In this document: one piece after another, positions 1 to 12,676 of the stretch
Position numbering within the stretch: the first letter of the stretch is position 1
How the letters are laid out: every line of letters begins with the position of its first letter
Source: Monodelphis domestica
Lineage: Eukaryota; Chordata; Mammalia; Didelphimorphia; Didelphidae
Reading direction: 5' to 3'
Length of the DNA: 64,000 nucleotides
Assembly: GCF_027887165.1 (NCBI RefSeq)
Contig: NC_077228.1
Location: forward strand, 212,015,635 to 212,079,634
Notes under the pieces: model-generated
Databases searched by the model: none
Told to the model about the DNA's origin: nothing
Seen by the model: the letters and a program-made list of their open reading frames with translations, nothing else
Made by a program: the position numbers and the translations under genes

Positions 1-219
1 TCCTGTCATCCTTGACAACATCCTCTCCTTTCATCCCTCTTCACCTAGCTTTCCACTTCTGTGCAATGCAACCTTTGCTAAAAAGCTATATAAATGCAGG
101 TATCTAACCATGAGGCATATGGCAAGCTACCATTTGTTACTTTTTTACGTGGTTCCTAGAGCAGTAAAGCCAAGAGCTTTCTCTTCCCTTGCCCTCATAG
201 TTTTTTCCTTGGCATTTAG

Positions 220-3200
220 GGCATCCATTCTAGAGATACGTAAAGACCATGAGGAGCAGCTACAGAGATTGAAGCGGCTGAAGGACCGAGAAATTGATGC
301 TGTTACCAGTGCTACCTCTCATACCCGGTAAGCCCTATGTCCCTCTCCTGCCAGTAGAGCATCAAGGAGAGCAGTGCCATAAGCACTGGCTACCTGTGAT
401 TGTGTGGCCTAAAGCTATGCCTCATTCTCCCAGGTCCCTCAATGGGGTCATTGAGCAAATGGAGAAGTTTTCCTGTAGCCTTAATGAGCTTTCATCCCGG
501 GTGGAAGCCACTCACCTTACCAACTCCCAGGAACTAGAGATGGGAGCCCGTCAGCGTGATAAGCAGCTCCAAGGTACTCTACTATCTTCTCTCTTTTCTC
601 CTCCTATTTCCATACACCATCACAACTGACTCTGGGAATAAAGTAGAAATCTTGGAATCAGTAGCTGGCAGTAACTGTCTCAGGCATTGTCTACAGCCCT
701 TCAGGAAAGGTTGACTCTGCAGCAGCGGGACATGGAGGATGAGAGGAACAGGCTACATGAGATCATTGGAAAGATGGAGGCCCGACTAAGTGAACAGAGC
801 CGTCTCCTAGAGCAGGTGAGTCTCTAGATCTCTCATGTCCACCTCTGACTCTCCCCTCTCACTGTTACCCCCCCCCCCCATTGAAGACTCCATTACCTCA
901 TGCCTGGTTATTACCAGCCTCCTAGTCCAGTCCATTTGTACATAGTTGGCAGATCAACCAAAAACATGATTTTCATCACATCATTTCTCTGCTTGAGAAC
1001 CTTCAGTGACTTCATATACTCCAGTATATAAAAAACTATATAAAAATCTAATCTCTGCCTACTTTCCAAGGCCCTCTATAGTCTGCCACTCCCTTTTACA
1101 TCTAGCCTTATTTCCTATTTATCTCTCCAACCCATTCTCTATACAAGTCAAACTGACCTCTGTTCCTTTCACAAATATGTTTGTTCTGATATCTGTTCTT
1201 TATTCATGTCATTTTCTTAAGTTAGTATGGCCTCCCTCCTCTCTTTCTATCCAAAGTCTGTCCATTCTATAAGATTTTCCCAAGTCTTCTCAGCTCTCAT
1301 TGATTTCTCCGTTCTCTGAATCAAAACTTAAATTTATCACCACAAATTTCACATTTAATCACAGCTCCATAGCATTCTCTTCTTGTTTCTCCTATATGTA
1401 TTAGAATTGTTTCCACAAAGCCTATTCCTCTGTGTACCATAAAGCACCCAACAACCAATAGAGCTTTTGATTGATTAATGGAGGGTCAACTAAGCCCAGA
1501 AAGATAGGGATAAAATGGGAAGGGGCAGGAACAGAGATAGTGCAGGTTTTCAGGTATCCTTTGCCTAATGCAGTGGTTCTCAACCTCTCAATTTGTAGCA
1601 ATGAGAATACATAATGCATATCAGGTATTTACATTCCGAATCATAACTGTAGCAAAATTACAGTTTTGAAGTAGCCACCAAAATAATTTTTTGGTTTGGG
1701 GTCACGGCAACATGAGGAACTGTATTGTGGGGTCACGGCATTAGAAAGGTTGAGAACCACTTGGCTTAATGCATTTCCAAAAGAATTCATACCTCACAAC
1801 TTATATGGAAGTTAGTCTCAAGTCAAGGCTGCAGTGGGAGACATGAAAGTCGGACCAGGAATAAAAGTTTCCCCTTCCTTACTCCAACATCTCCATGGAA
1901 ATTGGTCCACAGGAATCCCCATCCAGTTGTCTTCCCATTCATTACCAAGCTTTCTGAGAGAGTACTTGTGACGAGTCACAGAAGCAAGGGGTGACCTGAC
2001 TTATTAGTTCCTGTAGAGAGGTCAGGTCCTATTCCAGGGAGAGACCCATTCACCTTAAACCTCAACACTGGGGTCATACAGGAACGCTGGAGAGTGAGTG
2101 CTGAGCAGTCCAAAGCAGAGTCCACACAACGTTCACTGGAGGAGCAGAGGAGGGTCATGAACCAGCAGCTCAGCATGGAGAGGGAGGAGTTGGAGAGGGC
2201 CAAGGTGAGTGAGAGCTTGAGACCCAGTAACTCAGGGCCATCTGGGTCAAGGAGCTCCTGATGGCCTTCTCCTTCTCTTACTTTTTGTTTCCCAGAGTGC
2301 TTTACTGGAGGAGCAGAAATCAATCATGCATAAGTGTGCAGAGGAGGGGCGGCGGCTGGCCACAGAGTGGGCCGATTTCCATGCCCAACAAAAGCTAAGT
2401 AAAGAGCGGGCAGAGCGTGAGGCTGAGCGCATGCTGCAGGTGGACTCAAAGAGGGAAGGGACCATCGTCAGTCTGGCCAAGGTATGGGATCTCAACTTTG
2501 TCTTCCAAGGCCACACCCCCTTCTGTCTAACCCAGGCCTTGTCCTCAATTGATTGCCCGCCCTTCTGCCGGTGCATTCCCCATCAATAGCTGTAGGCAGA
2601 GGAATTTAGCTTTCTGCTAAATATCCTCAACATGATGCACAAGTCATTGTTTTCTAAGGATGGACCAGCTTGGACAAAGAGCATGAGGAGTTTGCTTGAA
2701 CCTGGAAGAGGATCCCTCTCTCTCCAAAAACAGAGGCCTGAAGCTTTGAGAGAAGACAAAAGATGTTCTCTTTGCAGGAACAAGCGGAGCTGAAAATCAG
2801 AGCAAATGAGCTACGACTCCGGGAGGAACAGTTGGCAGGAGAGCAGGAGACTCTGGAGCGTGAGAGGCAAGAACTGAGGCTGGAGAAAGAGAAGATCAAC
2901 GCGGCTGCCCTGCGCATCAAACTCCGGGCTGAGGAACTGGAGAACATGAGCAAGGTGAGGGGGTCAGAGATGCCCCCTGGGCCCCCAGGGGACACTGGGA
3001 AGGCAGGTCAGCACCAGGGACTGCTGGAGGATGAAGGGTTCCCAGACCCTCCTGTCAATCCTGTCTTCAGGTGGCCTCTCAGAAGTATGAGGAGGGAGAG
3101 CGGACACTTCTAGAGGCTCACAAGCTGCAATCAGAGCACCAGGCTCGGCTCCAGCTTGTGCAGCAACAGCAGGAACGACTCCGACAGCAAGAACAGCAAC

Positions 3201-4395
3201 TGCATCAGGCAGGCACCTTCCCTTCCCCCTTATCTCTGCACACTCTCCTCCCTCCCCTTTGTGGAAATCTCATTGGTGCTTTTTGTTTGTGCATCATGTT
3301 CATTAGTGTCTCTACCCTTCCTGAGATCCCCCAAACCCCTCTGAGTTAAGCAAAACCTCTGACATGAGGGCGACATCCATCAGCACAAGTAGCATTTCCC
3401 ACCAGAGTTAGTTCCACACTCTCCTTGTTCTCCCCTGCCTTCATTGTATGAGATGTTCTGCACCCTCACAACTCCTTCCTTTCTCTTTCTGGGGGGGATG
3501 GAAACAGGAGCATCTGAATTTGGCTCAAAAGAGACGGCAGCTGGATCATCTTCACCTGAATCTTCCCTCTCCTGTTATGGGGCTAGACCGTGGGATCCAA
3601 GTCCTTAATTCTTCCAGCCTGAATCGTGAGTTGGCCCCAAGAGTGAGGGGACACCTGCTCAATTGGTCTGTGGGAGAGTAAATATGGGGGAAATAGCTGC
3701 TAGGCAATCCCTAGCTAGCTTAATAAAGAAGAAGACTTGGGTCTATTTAGTTTTCTTGACTTCTAGCAAGAATATACAGAGCCCTCCTATTCCTTCCGAA
3801 CAGTCCCACTGCTCTGACTTACAGAGAACCTTGTCCCCACTAATACTTTTCCATGGGCCTCTTTCAGCTGTCCCCTCTTCTGCTGTTGCCATTTCCCGAC
3901 ACAGCCAGCCTCCAGCAAGCCTGGGCCCTTCCCATTTACATGCCAAACTGGTGCTGCTGAAACACATGGCTGAGAAGGTAAATGAGTGTTCCCAGGCAGC
4001 TATCTTTTGGGCAATCAGCTCTGGCCTCATTCCCATCAGGCTGCACAGAGTCCATTTGCTGTGATTTTCTAAAGGATAAAGGTGCAGAGGTGAGGCTGGA
4101 AGAGTGGAAGCTCTGACCCAGGAATTAATGAATTCTGCCTCCTTTACCCTCTCTGAGATAGAGCCAGGCAGGCAGGAGGGGAAATGTAGCAGGTGGGAAT
4201 TGGCCAGTTGTCCATTCCAGGGATGGTCCCTTCCTTCTCAAGAGGGAGAAGGCTCATAGCATTGTGGCTGCTCTCTACACTGATTTCATTTACACATGCC
4301 CCTTCCTGCAGGACCGGGACTTTTTAGAGGATGAGAAATTCTTCTTGGAGACACTGAAAAAGACTTCCTACAGCATGACACCTCATACAGCCTGA
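220..4395 (+). CDS. FBF1: FBF1 (Fas-binding factor 1), 3' ten coding exons; gene enters from the left edge
   Basis: FBF1 is a coiled-coil protein of centriole distal appendages/transition fibres, needed for ciliogenesis and linked to apical junctions. Coding exons seen: 220-327, 434-573, 697-815, 2082-2204, 2296-2481, 2778-2954, 3071-3208, 3508-3625, 3868-3977 and 4312-4395 (TGA at 4393). Phases match throughout and give the last 433 residues; the human protein is about 1,133. The product is almost all Glu/Gln/Arg/Leu-rich coiled coil, then a short Pro/Ser linker and a conserved tail (LKHMAEK then DRDFLEDEKFFLETLKK). It follows the remembered human protein closely, for example SLNGVIEQMEKF and SALLEEQKS. 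Nine introns lie wholly in the window; eight have GT-AG ends, and the one after 3208 has a GC donor. Upstream exons lie outside the window. The bases before 220 are intron. Identity is sure; the first exon start is inferred from the AG at 218-219. Confidence 0.96.
840..1570. repeat. FBF1 intron: C-run and old L2-like LINE remnant
   Basis: A run of ten C occurs near 870-880. From about 970 to 1330 the sequence has the Cys/Leu-codon-rich 'cttcagtgacttc...gccctctatagtctg' style of an L2-type LINE. It is too diverged to set ends. Confidence 0.4.
1571..1763. mobile_element. hAT (Charlie group) non-autonomous DNA transposon, SPIN/URR1-like
   Basis: Begins CAGTGGTTCTCAACCT and ends with its inverse AGGTTGAGAACCACT(T)G. 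It is flanked by GCCTAATG (1563-1570) and GCTTAATG (1764-1771), a 7/8 match that fits the 8-bp hAT duplication. The internal text (gtagcaaaattacagtttt, acatgaggaactgtatt) is the one remembered for SPIN/URR1 elements. It lies in an FBF1 intron and has no coding capacity. Confidence 0.85.
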
Positions 4396-5635
4396 GTGCC
4401 ACTCTGGCCTTTCAGCTGGGAGAGCTCAGATGCTAGAATCCTCACCTACTACGCTCTGCCAGCTTGTCTACTAATTTTCATCTCATAACATCAGCAGAGA
4501 CGGCACCACCACAAACCATGCTGGGCTCCTCCCGTTGCCTCTGAGGCACCCTTCGGACTACTTACACCCATTTGTCCCAAGTGAAAACGTGTTCCTGATC
4601 ACCTCATTCATTGTTCGTTATCCAGGCATAGCATCTGCTTCAATGAGGGAAGAAGAGCAGAGAATAGTTTTCTTCGTTGCTGGCCAGATCTTGGCCAGCC
4701 TCCACTCTTGCCAGAGCCATGTCCTGCCTCTGGGCTAGAACAGGGTAAATATTTCTTTATCACACAACAACACAAAACACATTAGGGGGTTCAGGAAGTA
4801 GAACCCTCAGTAAATTTCCATTTAAGGTCCCTCAGATACCATCTGACTGACTGAGAATATCAGCCCATACCCAGCTTGGGGAAATTGGTGCTAATATAAA
4901 GGCTCAGAATCCTAATGCTCCCATGTAGTAAGAGTCTCCCAAAATGACTTGGGTTGGGCTCTAAACAAAATCTTCAGACAGGGCTGGTTTTTCCCAGGGA
5001 AGTAGCCAATAGAGCCTTGTACCTCAGAGAACTGAGGAACAGCTAACAGTTGATACAAGGTATCCTGCCTGATAGGAAACAAGATCCTCCCCCAAATCTT
5101 TTAGACACCTGGCACTGGGGTGGGTTGGAGCAGGCAGGATGGAACCAGGCTGACCTTTTCTGTATGATTTCTCCTGGAATTTAAGTGAACTCCTGATTTG
5201 CCCAACCACTCGTGCACACAAGCCCATTCATTCTCTTTGTTCCCTAACTCTGACCATCTAATTGGCTCACTCAGCTTGAGCACTTAGTCCTGCAGCTTGT
5301 TCATCAGATTCTTACATATGTGCTGGGGGGACCAGGGAGCTAGGAAAGGAATGCTGCCCATTGTGTCACCTCTTATGGAGCCAAGGCCATGGGGAAAATG
5401 AAGACAGCCAGCACCAGATGTCAGCTTCATTCTGCTTCAGCTTCAGAGAGCAGCTAATGGGATCTATTATGTCCAGCCTTCTTTTGCCTTTTCAATTTTA
5501 TAGCATGTGGATGATGTGCCAAGACTGGCCAGGAAGATGGTAGGGGAAAGGGAGGACTGGGGTATCAGTAATTGTTCCCTGAGGAACCAAGTTCAATATA
5601 GCTCTTCAAATAAAATCTCAATTCTATTCTATTCT
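4396..5635 (+). other. FBF1: FBF1 3' UTR with poly(A) signal
   Basis: Sequence after the TGA at 4393-4395. The first canonical AATAAA that I see downstream is at 5609-5614, followed by a T-rich stretch, which would give a 3' UTR of about 1.2 kb. No repeat was recognised inside it. The end point is inferred from the signal only. Confidence 0.5.
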
Positions 5636-5639
5636 TTTT

Positions 5640-7930
5640 TTTTTAAGTTTTCTTTTTTCTCAGATTGCACATTGATACAATTCTTAATAATCATTTTCTG
5701 ACATTTTGAAACAGTCTGTGTTTTCTCCCTCTTTCCAACCCTTCCCCCCACCCCAAAAAGGCAGGCAACATGACATAGGTAGAATATCAGTACTACCATA
5801 AGCAAGCAGTTTCTCACCTTCCATCTGAAAACATTAGCAAATTGAACAGGTAGAAATGAAAGATTCTCCTGGGCTACCCCCAGCTAGAATGTAGCTGCTG
5901 CTTTCCTAACACTGCACGAAGATCTCTTATTTCCCTGTTCCTATGGTTTGCCTTTTAGATCAGTTAAATTTTCAATGTTACTAATTACTGAATTCCTGCA
6001 ATTTACAATGAATCTCACCCAGTTGCTCCTTGTTTTTCAAATATGCTTAATAATCAGTTGCATGCTTTGAAATAAGTTCTAAAGAACAGGAAGAAGGACT
6101 CAGACCCTTCTGAATGCTAAGCACCTTCCTTAGAGATGTCCTCCTGCTCTATAGCAACCCCACAAACAGCCTCTACAAAATGCTAAATGTCTAGATCCTT
6201 AGAAATGCCCTCTGGGTCGATGCCCAAACCAACATCAAAGAGAGCAACAAAATAACCTGGGCATTGAGAAGGCTCTGTTGGTTGCCTGGTATGAGGAAGA
6301 TCTACAGTAACCCTTTACTCAGGCAGCAGGATGTAGGGAATGGAATCAAATTCAAAATGAAATGAGGGCCACTAAACTAACCACATATTAACCTTAAAAA
6401 TACAGATCAATACTATGCTTTATTGTACATTTATTTTGCTAAATATTTCCCAATTATATTTAATCTGAATCAGGCTGCACTTTTGGAAAGGTTGTGGGCC
6501 ATCATGTATTTGACACCTCTGCTGTAAAAGACAATCTGAAATTGGATTCAGGAGCTCTGTGGGCACAAATCCTGCCTCTAACTACTTAGTGGTATGACCA
6601 CAGGCAAGTCACTTAACCCTCTCCTAGCTGCAATTTCCTCATCTGTAAAATGGGGGTGTAATAACTGCAAGGGCCTACCTCATAGGGTTCTGTGAGACTA
6701 AAATACTAATTGTTATGTATACTTGGCAGTCTTTGAAGCATTACAAAAATGTCAGTTTGGGCAGACTGGTTCTCCAGTCTCTGATTCCTGAGACCTTCTC
6801 TGTGTTCCATCATGAATGATAGCAGAGTTGAACAGGAAAACTACTGAATCCAGGAGGTGGATCCGTGTTCTCTTCTTGGTTGTCACCTATGAGCTTTGGT
6901 CTCAGGCAAGTCATCTCTCTCTGCACCAGTTTCTCGCACTGAGAAAATAAAGGGTTTATACTAGACAGTCCCCAACATCCCATCAAGTCTAAGAAGTCTC
7001 TAAGAGGCTACTGCTCCACAATGCCATGGCTGTTAGGTGTTCCTTGAAGCTAAATTCAGTCAGTCCCTGCTCCCAAGAGGCTTCCAGAAGGATGGAAAGG
7101 AAAACTGCAAAGCTAGTCATGCAATTAGGGATGTGTATACATTTCGGACATCAGGAGAAGTTTTTGTTTTCATATAGGAGGGCAAGAAGTTGTTTAAAAT
7201 AGAGGGGAAGGGAGAAATTGGAAACAGGACTGGGAACAAACGAGAACAGAAGAAATAGGAAGGGATGACATAAAGATAGAAAAACAAGCAGAAGCTACAT
7301 AGAAAGGAAGTCTTCCAGCTCCTAGACAGTCTGGCCCCAAAGGCGCTGAATAGAGTGCTGGACTTAGAAAAATGTGAGTTCAAGTCTCACCTCTAATTAA
7401 GATGTGTTTCCATGGACAAATCACCAGTAAAATGGGAGGAGTAGCTATAGCGACTACCTCACAGGTGCTTATGAAGCCCAATGTAGTAACATGTGACGCA
7501 TTTCACAGACTTTCAAATCTATATAAATATCAGTTATTACTGGTTTGTTTGCAGTTCTGGTTTGGGAGGTTAGGGATTCTATGGATTAAATAAAGTAAGA
7601 GAGGAAAGCCCAGCTGTCTGATAGTCAAGCCAGCCAACTGTGGGGCCACTGTTTACCCTAGAGAAAAAGCCAGCTGACTCTTCTCTGCTGAAAGGGAAAA
7701 GGGGCTTGCTTATTGCTTTGATTTGAGTGCAGGGTGGAGATCAATATGAGTATAATGAGATTTTATAGATTCCTTGGAAGGAAAAAAGGGTAATTGGGAA
7801 ATCAGGAATAGTTCATGAGCTGAGGCAGAGATGGATGTATTATTTGTGTTATCTTGAATGAGTCATTTAAATTTTCAGGGTTTCAATTTCCTTTTTTGTA
7901 TAAAATAAGGTGGTGAACTTGATCTTTCAG
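5640..7930. other. Intergenic DNA with MIR/CORE-SINE remnants
   Basis: No exon seen. A clear MIR-type piece runs about 6545-6715 (tgaccacaggcaagtcactt, cctcatctgtaaaatggggg). A second, weaker one is at about 7335-7545. The rest is unassigned single-copy-looking sequence. Confidence 0.55.
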
Positions 7931-8105
7931 GGTCAGCTATGTAGATTCAGTAGACTGAAATCCAGACCCCAAGGACAGGAGGTTGTGGGTTCAGTTCTAG
8001 CCTCAGACACTTCCTAGTTTAACCCAGGCCTTACCATTCTTCTGCCTCAGAACCAATAAACGATATTGATTCTAAGATGGAAGGTAAACATTTGTGTTTT
8101 TTTTC
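7931..8105 (+). repeat. Marsupial tRNA-derived SINE
   Basis: Diverged copy of the common SINE of this window: ttcagttctagcctcagac, then cttctgcctcagaacc, ending 'ttgattctaagatggaagg' and a T-rich tail. Part of the centre is missing. Confidence 0.7.
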
Positions 8106-10980
8106 AATAAATAAAATAAAGGGGTTGGATTAGGTGACTTAAAGGGCTTTTTCTGGAGCTATGATAATACTTGACATAATTTATATACCACTCCAAGGTT
8201 TTGAAAGCACTTTACATAGTTAGGGTATATGTTTGGGCAATGTAATGTAAAAATATAGCTGGCTCTCATGTGACATGGATAGAAATATATGATCTGAAAT
8301 CTAGCCTACTCAGAAGACATAGACTACAATTCTCATCTTTATGGAAAGTAGAAGGGCCATACCATCTCTATCTACTGCCTACTGCAGAGTTAGTGAGACA
8401 CAATCCATGGCTGCTGGTTCTGGGTCTCCAAGAGGGATATCAGGCTAGAATTATTTCTATTCCATATCAAACATCTGTAGCCTGGGTCTATCACCAGAGG
8501 TTCAGAATCAAAGGTACTGTCCCTGATCATTCAAAAAGGAATGGTAACTATTCCCTTCTACCAAATTCTCATTGCACAAAAGACTACAATGAATAATTAG
8601 TAAGCTTCTTCATTAAAGTATTGCAATCAGTAAACAGAAATTGGAGAAGTTGATAGAATAGAAGATAAAATATTTAAGAGTAAATGAGCTCTCTGACTGG
8701 GAGGGAGGTTAAGATTTCAGATCAAACAAGGAAAAATAGATCGATCTCACTGAGGAGAGTCTGTTCTTAGCAGTGTCTAGGGTTACAGGTTCTGTGAATC
8801 AAGGAACATGGTGGAGGTTAACTCCCCACTTTTGAGGCTCTAAGATCTCCAGTCCTTCCTTCACGCTTATTTCTTTCAACCACCCCTCTCAAGCTCTTCC
8901 CTGAAGTTCCTTTGCAGGGTCAAGAATCTCATCATTAGGAGTCACCTTCCTTCCCACAGAGGAAGCAGAGCATTCTCTGTGCTACAGGGCATATGGGATG
9001 TTCCAGGACTTGCACCTCTGGTGCAAGGACCTGCGAAGCCCCTTTCAGGACTCTTCGTCTACTTTTGACATCTACCTATCTCCCAACTCTTTGTTTGTGC
9101 CTCCAAGAAGCTATAGCAGCCACAACCTAATAAAACCATTCTGGTAGAAGAGCTAAACCAGATTGCAAGTAACCAACTGGTCTCAAACCAATCAGTGAGA
9201 CGAAGGATACGAAGCCTTCCTCTGGAAGAATGGGCAGCTGACAACAATTTGTTCCACCAGCCATGAAGGTACTGTGGAAGGCTTGGAGCTTGGTTAGACA
9301 TCAAAGACACCACAGTCATCCACTGCATCCTGAACTATCACCAGGTGTGCTAACATTTGTCTTATTACTGGACTCTCAGAACTCTGGAAGAGAGAGTGTG
9401 GCTGATGACTTTATACAACTCTGCCTCACTTAAATCCAATTCACATGCAAGTCAAGACATCACTCCATAAAGTCCTTTTGAGGAAAAGACAAACAACAGG
9501 ACTGCTGCCAAGGAATTGCCCAGCCCACACTGATATGTGTGAAGGGGTTACATAAACATTATTTCCTCTGATCCTTGCAACAATTCTATAAGGATGATAA
9601 TTAAGCATAGCGTATCTGGGGCTTCAGTTTAAAACTGCACCAAGACTTTTGGGACATCCCGCTTTACTCCCATTTTACTGTTGAGGAAATAAGCACCGAA
9701 AGATTAATTAAGTAGAAGTAGTTATAGAGTGGAAAGAATGAAAATTCTGGAATTCGAGTCCAGAGGTTTAAATCCTGCCTCATGTCCCTCCCCTACATCT
9801 TTGCTTCTAAACATATCGAGTTCCTTCAACCATTTTTATACAGACATTAGGACTTTTCACCATCCCCTGCCTTCTTCTGGTCATTCTAGCTCAGAGCTAA
9901 TGACAATTGTTTTGCATGGAGCAAAAACCATTTTATTTGTTTGGTGGTGGTAGTGGTGGGGATTAGAAGGGAGTCCAATGTGTATTAGGGCATAAAAGTA
10001 GCATTGAAAGGGACAATCTGATAGGCCACAGTAACACGAGAAAATGTTCTCCAGAAGGTCCATATTCATTGCATAAATTGTCTGACATGGTCAATATAGG
10101 TAAATTTTGCTGAATTTCTTTTTTTCCTTCTTTTCTTTTTTCTACAAGGGAGAGTTCCCTCAGCTTTGGAGTCACACACAGGAAATGGGTTCAGTCCTGG
10201 GGGAGACTAGCCACAGAAGAAAGGGGCCAGCCTTTTTCATACTTTCTAGATCTTCATACTCCTATCCCAGAACCCTAGGGAGAAGCATTTAAAGCTTAGG
10301 TTTGGCTATTATCTAGGGTTTCCTCAAAACAGGGATTAGCAAAGTACAGGTAGACCTGCCACAAGACAATTACAAACAAAAATGTTTAAATCTCAAAAAC
10401 TTTGACCAAAACCTAGAAGTGTAGTAATTGTTTTTATATTCTTCCAAGGAAGGTGATGCTTAAAACATCAAAACATGAAGCATTTTGTAGAACTCCATAA
10501 TACTGCATTCTGCAATACACTGTCATCTTCCTAAAGGTTCATATCTTCTAGCACATCAAGCCCAGGGGTCTAGGCTCCTCCTGTCGGTGGGCATCTCCTG
10601 AAGAAGTGCTATTGCAATTCTAGGGGGCAAACAGCTAAGCCTGCCTGTAATTAGGTGCTCCTGACCTCAAACTCAGAAGGTTACTTACAATGCAGGAAAC
10701 ATCTGTCTCCTTGATTGATAATTTTTTTTTGATCAATGATTTTTTTTGAAAATCAATTTTGAATTGATTCAAAATGAAAATTTTAAAAATTGATAAATTA
10801 TCCTTGCTTCGGAAAGAAACAGGAAATCAAAGAGGCAATCACAAACATCTAGCTAAACCCCTGCCCTAGTGAACCATGTGAATGGTGTTCATTTCTGGTA
10901 GAGTAAAAGGGTTATATGAACCACATCCTGGAGACTGGAAGGAAAAGAACATCAGAGGTCATAGTCACTCTTTTGAAAGT
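8106..10980. other. Intergenic DNA, mostly unassigned; broken MIR near 9.55-9.69 kb
   Basis: No exon seen. At about 9555-9690 a MIR-like text (cctctgatccttgcaacaat ... ttttactgttgaggaaat) is split by about 60 bases containing 'gcaccaagacttttgggaca', possibly half of a mariner-type MITE. An AT-rich segment near 10715-10800 holds the inverted repeat TTTTGAAT-TG-ATTCAAAA. Confidence 0.4.
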
Positions 10981-10984
10981 GTAT

Positions 10985-11432
10985 TGAGGCAAAGAATTGG
11001 AAATTGAGGGGATGTCCATCAATTGGGAAATGTCTGAACATCGTGGTACATGATAGTAATAGAATACTATTGTGCTCTAAGAAGTGAAGAGCAAGATGAT
11101 TTCAGTAAAAGCTGGAAAGGTCTGAGGGAACTGATGCAGAGCAAAATAAGCAGACCTGAAAGAACATTGTACACGATAATAGCAATATTGGACGATGATT
11201 ATCTGTGAAAACTTGGCTTCTCTCAGCAATGCAATGAACTGAGACACTCCTTACTTATGATGGAGAATGCTCTCTACCTCCAGGGAAAGGGCTGTTGGAG
11301 TCATCTTTCACCTCAGTGTATTTATGGTTTTATTTCAGGGTTTTAGTTATGTATGCGTGTGCTCTTACAACAATGACCAATATGGAAGTATCTTTTGCAT
11401 GACAATAAAAATTGATTTTTAAAAAGACTACT
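10985..11432 (+). mobile_element. L1 3' end (5' truncated, diverged)
   Basis: Carries the marsupial L1 3' landmarks: aattgggaaatgtctgaaca, 'atagaatactattgtgctc', 'gatgcagagcaaaataagcag' and 'gaacattgtacacgataat', ending 'gacaataaaaattgattttt'. It is clearly older than the copy at 62754. Confidence 0.75.
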
Positions 11433-11835
11433 GAATAGCTAGCTCTTCCTGGCTCAGTTGCCATTGCTCTTGAATGCAGCTTCCCTAATCCCTACTCCAA
11501 GTCATGAAGCAGAGATAGGGAATCTTGCACTACCTAAATACTACTGATTTGGGATTGAGCACATTTCCTTGGAAGTGGCCAAAAAGCTCAGACTCAGCAT
11601 TCAAAGGGTGGTGCTCTAGACACATCAGTCTAGGGAGCTGTGCTGTTTAAATTATTAACATTAGTAAATACTTTAGCTGTTGACAGTTGGACAAAAATGG
11701 GGGAGGGTGTTGTCATGCCACCATGAATGAAGAAAGTGGTAGGTCCAGACTTTTTTGGACTTTCCTGTGATGTTGCTACCCTCTGGTGGTGAATTGGCAT
11801 TCAGCTGCCTGGATGCAACCTTTCTCTAGTTCTCT

Positions 11836-12022
11836 GTGCCCATTTGGGGTTTTCTTGGCAGATAATGGAGTGATTTGCCATTTCCTTTTCCAGCTCATTT
11901 TACAGATGATGAAACTAAGGCAGAGTTAAGTGATTTGCTAGCATCTGAAGTCACATTTGAACTCCAGGCCCAGCACTCACTGCTGAACCACCTAGCTGAA
12001 CCACCTAGCTGCTGTCTCCCTT
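11836..12022 (-). repeat. Second marsupial SINE type, reverse orientation
   Basis: Reads 'ggggttttcttggcagata', 'gccatttccttttccagct' and 'ttttacagatgatgaaact' on the + strand, the complement of the SINE family whose forward form appears at 56463 and 59195. The head end shows a short duplication (aaccacctagctg twice). Confidence 0.75.
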
Positions 12023-12676
12023 CTTAGCCTGTGGAGGGTGCTAAAGAGTAATAGGCCCAGAGATTCAAGTCTCCAATGCTACAATCTGCTCCAAGTAAGG
12101 GAATTCCCATTTTGCAAACAATAGTAGGATTGCTGCAAAGCCTTGTTTGGCTCAGTTCCTGAAAAGGTTGACATTCTTTAGTCTTTCATTTTTCTCACAT
12201 TCACCTGGGCTTTTTCACTCCAATTCCTAGACCCAGCTTCCTCTTCTCTTTTTCTGCTCTCCTTTTACCTGCTTCTTCCTATTGTTTCTTCTCTGAACTA
12301 ATACCTTCAATCCATGATACCGCATAAGCAAATAATCCCAGTTGTCTTTAAATAATTTTACCATAATTTTCATAACCTTTAGAATTATATAAAAAAAAAA
12401 GTCACATGTAAATGAGCTGATGGGTCACAATGCCTATGGCTTGAAAAGGAGAAACTTCTCAGAATACTGGAAAAAACCCAAGGAGCATGACAGTTCTGCA
12501 CAAGGGAAATACTTTTCACTGAAAGAGCATAACACTTTCCAAGCACCTTCTAAGAACTGCTGTGTACTAAGAGTTTGTACAAGATTAGCAGAAAATTCTA
12601 ATTCTGTCCAGGAGATGATTTATATTACACATTCTTCTCTAAAAAGATCCAAAGTATCAAGTTCAGCTGTCTAGTC

